The translations under genes were made by a program, and so were the position numbers. This document shows, one piece after another, positions 59,631 to 64,000 of a stretch of 64,000 nt of DNA. How positions within the stretch are numbered: the stretch's first letter is position 1; each line of letters starts with the position of its first letter. Below the pieces are notes generated by a model. That model did not search any database and was not told where the DNA came from. It saw nothing but the letters and a program-made list of their open reading frames with translations. Origin of the DNA: Amborella trichopoda (lineage: Eukaryota; Streptophyta; Magnoliopsida; Amborellales; Amborellaceae). The DNA lies in contig NW_006499810.1 in the NCBI RefSeq assembly GCF_000471905.2, positions 4,447,498-4,511,497 on the forward strand, read 5' to 3'.

Positions 59631-60679
59631 GGAAAAGTTTAAAAAATGCCATGGGGCGAAAGTGTACATTGTTTTCGGCCCCATTGCGGTTGAGCCTGAA
59701 AAGTTGCAATGGTACTACGAGAGCCATTGTGGTTTCGCATTAAAACAACCACACTGAAAATACTATTTATGTTGTGATACTACATAGTATGTCTGGTGTG
59801 GTTGATTTTCCAGCACCGTCCAAAAAAATGGGGCTGCACTGAGCCTATGGATCATTTTCCATGCAATTCTATTGACAATTATGTTCTTGGCAGGACCATG
59901 TAGAAAAAGAAATGCAATGCTAAAACTTTTCTCAAGAACGTACTCGTAATTATATAATCGACCAGAAAGAAAAGGGTAAAGGAAAGGAAATATACCATGT
60001 GGACTACGAGATATACGGAGGTCCACCAATATAAGGGCCCACATATTCTCCATCTACATGGGTCAGTTATCCGTGTCAAATATATATATATAGAAAGCTA
60101 ATTGAGTTCTGGAGGAATAGGAACACGTGTAAACAATCCAGGTTGTGGGCCGATGGTTGAAAACATTTTTGTAAATTATGAACCATTTAAAAAGCCAGTC
60201 GATTTGTTTGCAGGATTGTGTGGTTTTCAAAGGAAAACACTTTTAGATGAGAAGGAAAGCAGCTTAGAAGAGAAACACACATGGCCCAAACTCTCTTTTG
60301 GGAAAGTTGGCGAAAAAAGACGTTTTCATGTGTTTATTTATTGGGTCTCCATCATTCTCAATGTCACAACAGAATTTTCTCTTTTTGTTCATTTTGAAAA
60401 AGTTGACCTCTTTCAAACCGACCTCACCACAAACTTCATCCTAAATATTCGTTTTTCATTAAAACGGCAAAAAAAATTATTGGGTTCCACCGACCGTGGT
60501 ATTTAAATATAGTTGTGGACTCTACCCATAACGTACGGGGAAAGTTTTTTTTTTCTTTGTTTCGGTGGCCATGAATACTGGGGTTTGGTTTTAGAAGGGA
60601 ACAAATCTAGAGCTCTCAACCCTACTAACTTGTAAACAACCCAAGATTAAGCATCGATATTATCAAGGGTGTGGTTTGC
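57741..60679. other. Non-coding stretch with microsatellites
   Basis: No gene is supported. A (TA)n tract lies at 59,592-59,622 followed by TATG repeats, and a T tract at 59,350-59,369. A piece near 59,418-59,470 (AATATAAGGTTGAGATCTTA) resembles 57,350-57,400. The 134-codon frame at 60,102-60,506 lacks any recognisable domain. Confidence 0.4.
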
Positions 60680-61290
60680 ATGAAGTTGCAACCTTAAACA
60701 AGGGGCACTTCCAAACTCTGTTACAAGATGTAATTCTCGCTTCGAAAATTCTTAGGATCGCCAAGAGTCTATGTTTTTATTTAATTATAAAAATTTTAAC
60801 CTTTAAAGGTAGTTCAAATCTAGTTGATCTATAAACATAAATTTTTTTTGAAAATGGACATTTCAGATAATGCATTGCAAGATGTACTAGTTGTGTGATT
60901 TAATATATATTTCATATCCATACAAATTAATGTCGAGATGATCAATTATATAATTTTCTAACATCAAAACAACATTTTTTGATGGATTTTTTAGGTGCAC
61001 CTTAATTCTACAATTTAAGGTATGGACCTCATATAATCTTTTTTCCTATTATTAAATGCAAAAGTATACAATTAGACCATTTATCTTTGGTACAAGGTGG
61101 TCATAATTAATCTTAACCATTGAATGTAAAATTTGATGGCAGCATTTATTCCATTGACCAAATTCAAACCTCAAAATAAATTTTCTCCAACTATGTGACA
61201 CACCCAATTTACCAGATTTCACATCGGATGAATGCAAGTAATTGATCTCCTTGTATTAAATGTAAATATTCTCATTTTATTATTACATTG
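60680..61290. repeat. Composite of two dispersed repeats
   Basis: 60,680-61,020 matches 57,290-57,740; 61,060-61,290 matches 50,860-51,260. A third, weaker copy of the second family may lie at 61,630-61,840 (ACATGGAGGTCATAATCATT). Confidence 0.55.
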
Positions 61291-62639
61291 GTGCTCGTTT
61301 AGGGGTCAAATAACTACTATGAATAATTGAATATCAACTATTTTTTTGGGATGTAAAAGACCCACATGTATATATATAGGAGCACATACAACTATGAGTT
61401 GGATGGATTAAACGCCCTAATATTTTACCGACATCTTATCTTATCTAGGTAATCATCATAAATATCAAATAAATAGTCGTTGAATTTGCACCTAAAAAAG
61501 GAGAAAAAAAGAGTCCCATTCTCGGTGAATCCATGTCATCCATTTAAACCTGCAAGAAATCACAATCAAATTTGTAAAATTGCTAATGCCGGTGACTTCA
61601 AGTACTAAATAAGAAGGGATTGACTACAAAAAAACCATTTATCTTTTGTACATGGAGGTCATAATCATTCTTGCTCATCAGATGTTAAATTGGATAGCTT
61701 GATGTCAAATTAGAGTCACCAAGTTTGAGATTTTTTTTTTGGCACTTTGTATCTATTCAATTACACTCTTAGAACCATTCATTTTGAAATTTAAGGGACA
61801 ACAATGATTGTGACCGCCATATCTCTTTGTAGACAATCTCCCCTCTACATAATGTGGACGGTGGAACAAAGCACAAGCACTATTTCAATAACACCGTTGC
61901 ATCTAATAGCTACAAAAGAGTTTCATACTCTATTTTTCTCTTTTATTTGAAAATGATATTTATCTCAAATTTTGGATATAAATATATTTTTATGCTCTAA
62001 ATAACAAAAAGTTGACCAAAATACCTTTAAATTATTTAAGGCGTATTTTAGTCAACTTATTTAGTTAAATTTTTTTTGTATTATTTTATTTTATCCATTA
62101 TGTAAACATACATCTTTACCATGAATTTAAATAAATATCATTTTAAATAAAAATATAAATGTTAATTTAAATAAATATCATTTCAAATGTGTGACAAATG
62201 AGGTTCAATTCAGCTTCGAAAGTGTAAGGCTCTTAATATGTCATCATTTTTTTTTGTTTTTCTTCTTAACTAAGTTTTCATTATCAGCCTCAAAATTGAT
62301 GTACAAGTTTATGGGTACACTTTCCTTCACAAAATAGTCTATAGACTATAGACTCTATAGGAAATACAAAAAAATTGACATTAAGAGCATGTCTGATGTC
62401 TGTAGTTTGTGGGAGTGGGATGCCCACTGCCACAAATTATGGAAGAAGCCTTTGAGGTGGCTTCCAAAAAACACATTTTATTATTAAAAACTTTTATGCT
62501 AATCTTTCTCTTCTTTGATAGATGATCACTTTTTTGGCCAAACTTATAGTTCTTCTTAATCCCAAAGTTGCTTGCTAGCCAATTTATTTGCTTTAAATCT
62601 TTCCTGATTTGTCACTTCAAAATTATTTTTCTCTTAATG
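61291..62639. other. Non-coding stretch
   Basis: AT-rich, no gene seen. AAATAAATATCATTT recurs at 62,129-62,145 and 62,170-62,185. Confidence 0.4.
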
Positions 62640-63320
62640 GAAAAATCCTAATACTTTTAGTTGGTTTCTACCAAACTAATTGGAATAACTATACATTTTG
62701 GGCCTCTTTTATTCACAACATAATAATTAGATAATGGCTCTTGGGATATATAGATTGAGCTAAAAAAAAAGTTAATGATCCGCAAAGGATAAAGAGTGGG
62801 GAATCAATAGCGCTGGGATGATCATTTGGCTGTAGAAAATAATATTGGCATCAATTTGAGTCATTTTGGAAGTGCACAAGAGGCATGGTTTTTCTAAATA
62901 AATCTATCTAACAGGGGCAATAAAGTATCAGTTAGCATCGGAACATCGTTTACTTTTAGGACTTTTATCCTTCCTTGAATGTGTTGTGAGATGCTCTAGC
63001 CCTTACAGACTTTAAAACAACTTTTGCGCCTATAATAAAATTAGAAAATCATGAAATGAGTTTAGAAGTATTGAATTCCTAGTGACACTTAGGCAAAATT
63101 TGAGAGTGTTACGAATGCTATGCTACACAGATTCACTCTTTCTATTATAAATTAGGATTCTTTTTATGTTAGTTGTAGAAAAAGCTAGGATAGACAAAGC
63201 TAGGATTAAGTCTCTTAGTACTATTTTAATAGGAGAAACAACCTTTATTGCAACTCAAAACTTTATATGCAAATACCATTAATAGAGTTCTTGTTCTGTA
63301 TCCTACCAAGAATATCCGTT
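62640..63320 (+). pseudogene. Decayed Ty1-copia gag
   Basis: The plus strand reads, with many stops and shifts, LVGFYQTNWNNYTFWASFIH, WLLGYID, ESFWKCTRGMVFLNKSI, DFYPSLNVL and DALALTDFKTTFAPI. This order matches the gag of copia elements (tryptophan-rich start, a GYIDG-like motif, F-Y-S-L). No LTR or pol was found beside it. It is a relic of a different copia family from the one at 35,254. Confidence 0.6.
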
Positions 63321-63479
63321 GTTGGATTCAATTAATATAAGGAAGTTGGATTTATGAAATTCACGTAACTAAATAAGAAGAAGAAACATATTGTTGTCTC
63401 AGCTATAGAGTTAGGCAAGCTCTCATAGGGACGTATTCATATTCAACTTGCCATTGGTGCAACTTACAAGCTATTGGTA

Positions 63480-64000
63480 GGCTGAGAATTTACCTAGTTT
63501 GAATTTGAAAGTGAAATTTAGGACCCTATCTAGATCCGGATATGGATCAAAGATTTGGATCCGACAGGTTAGATTAGGATCCAAAATTTGGATCTGAGTA
63601 GTAATTCAGATCAGAACTGGGTACAGGTGGATGCAATCTAGATCCGACCCAGTTATTAAAATATCAGGTATTATTTTATGGAAGAGACTACGCAACTCCT
63701 ATAGACGAAATGCTATAGTGATTTTGCCTATAGGCTCATCATTGTCGTAAAAAAAATCTGACGACGTAGATAAAACGACTGCCCAACCTAGCATGTCAGT
63801 GGCGGTACCGTCATGGACATGCTAGATCTGTGATGGTCAAAAAATCATGCAGGAGCGTCATGAATATTGTGCTGTTCGTTGTGGGTCCATTCAATAAACC
63901 GCCACAGACATAGCAAGTATGTGGTGGGGCGAAGCGCTCTTCATTTTTTCCTATAGGCGTTTTTAAGATTTTTTCTTACTTTATATATACAAATATCTTT
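63480..64000. other. Unassigned stretch at the right edge
   Basis: 63,525-63,660 has repeated ATCCGGATATGGATC/GGATCCAAAATTTGGATC words. From about 63,690, CCTATAG recurs (63,698, 63,728, 63,949), reminiscent of sub-terminal repeats of a DNA transposon running off the window. No gene. Confidence 0.3.

Noticed and set aside
60102-60506. 134-codon plus-strand frame as a host gene
   Set aside because: No recognisable domain, and it lies among dispersed repeats in AT-rich sequence; a frame of this length is possible by chance.

Overview
This window is nuclear DNA from a flowering plant. About four fifths of it is nested, decayed retroelements, and I find no intact host gene, rRNA or tRNA. The plant assignment rests on Tat/Ogre-type Ty3-gypsy elements with a second RNase H, an antisense plant mobile domain (PMD) gene, Ty1-copia elements primed by initiator tRNA-Met, and an endogenous pararetrovirus (Caulimoviridae). 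I cannot name the species.

Region 1 (1-13,121, minus strand) is a Tat/Ogre-like element, copy A. From right to left it has a long terminal repeat (LTR), primer binding site (PBS), extra ORF1, gag and protease, but no reverse transcriptase (RT) or integrase. In place of pol it carries a broken PMD gene on the opposite strand (789-4,447). Its far end lies outside the window.

Region 2 (13,126-17,310) is a tandem array of about 1.15-kb units, each with a promoter-like TATA box, CCCTAA motifs and GCGACACC dyads. Region 3 (17,311-29,723, minus strand) is a related element, copy B, with LTR, PBS, ORF1, gag, RT, two RNase H domains and integrase. It lacks the protease that A keeps, and its 3' part carries a plus-strand TATA box with no PMD gene behind it.

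Region 4 (29,724-34,614) is the 3' half of a copia element (plus strand) followed by a solo LTR of the Tat family (31,524-34,614). Region 5 (35,254-50,804) is a copia element bounded by a perfect 5-bp target duplication (TATAA) and two diverged LTRs. Its 5' untranslated region holds a long AAT microsatellite, and inside that sits one near-unit-length pararetroviral genome (about 36,568-44,500). This copy is linearised at its tRNA-Met primer site and reads movement protein, capsid, zinc knuckle, protease, RT, RNase H, a further ORF, then promoter and leader. All its genes carry stops or frameshifts. A 20-base N gap (44,663-44,682) sits in the right-hand AAT tract.

Region 6 (50,810-64,000) is AT-rich and mostly non-coding, with short dispersed repeats, minisatellites and a decayed copia gag near 62,640.

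The most unusual points are the pararetrovirus placed precisely in a microsatellite, the antisense PMD gene and promoter in the Tat elements, the complementary loss of protease and pol in copies A and B, and the promoter-bearing 1.15-kb array. Identities and boundaries were judged by eye.
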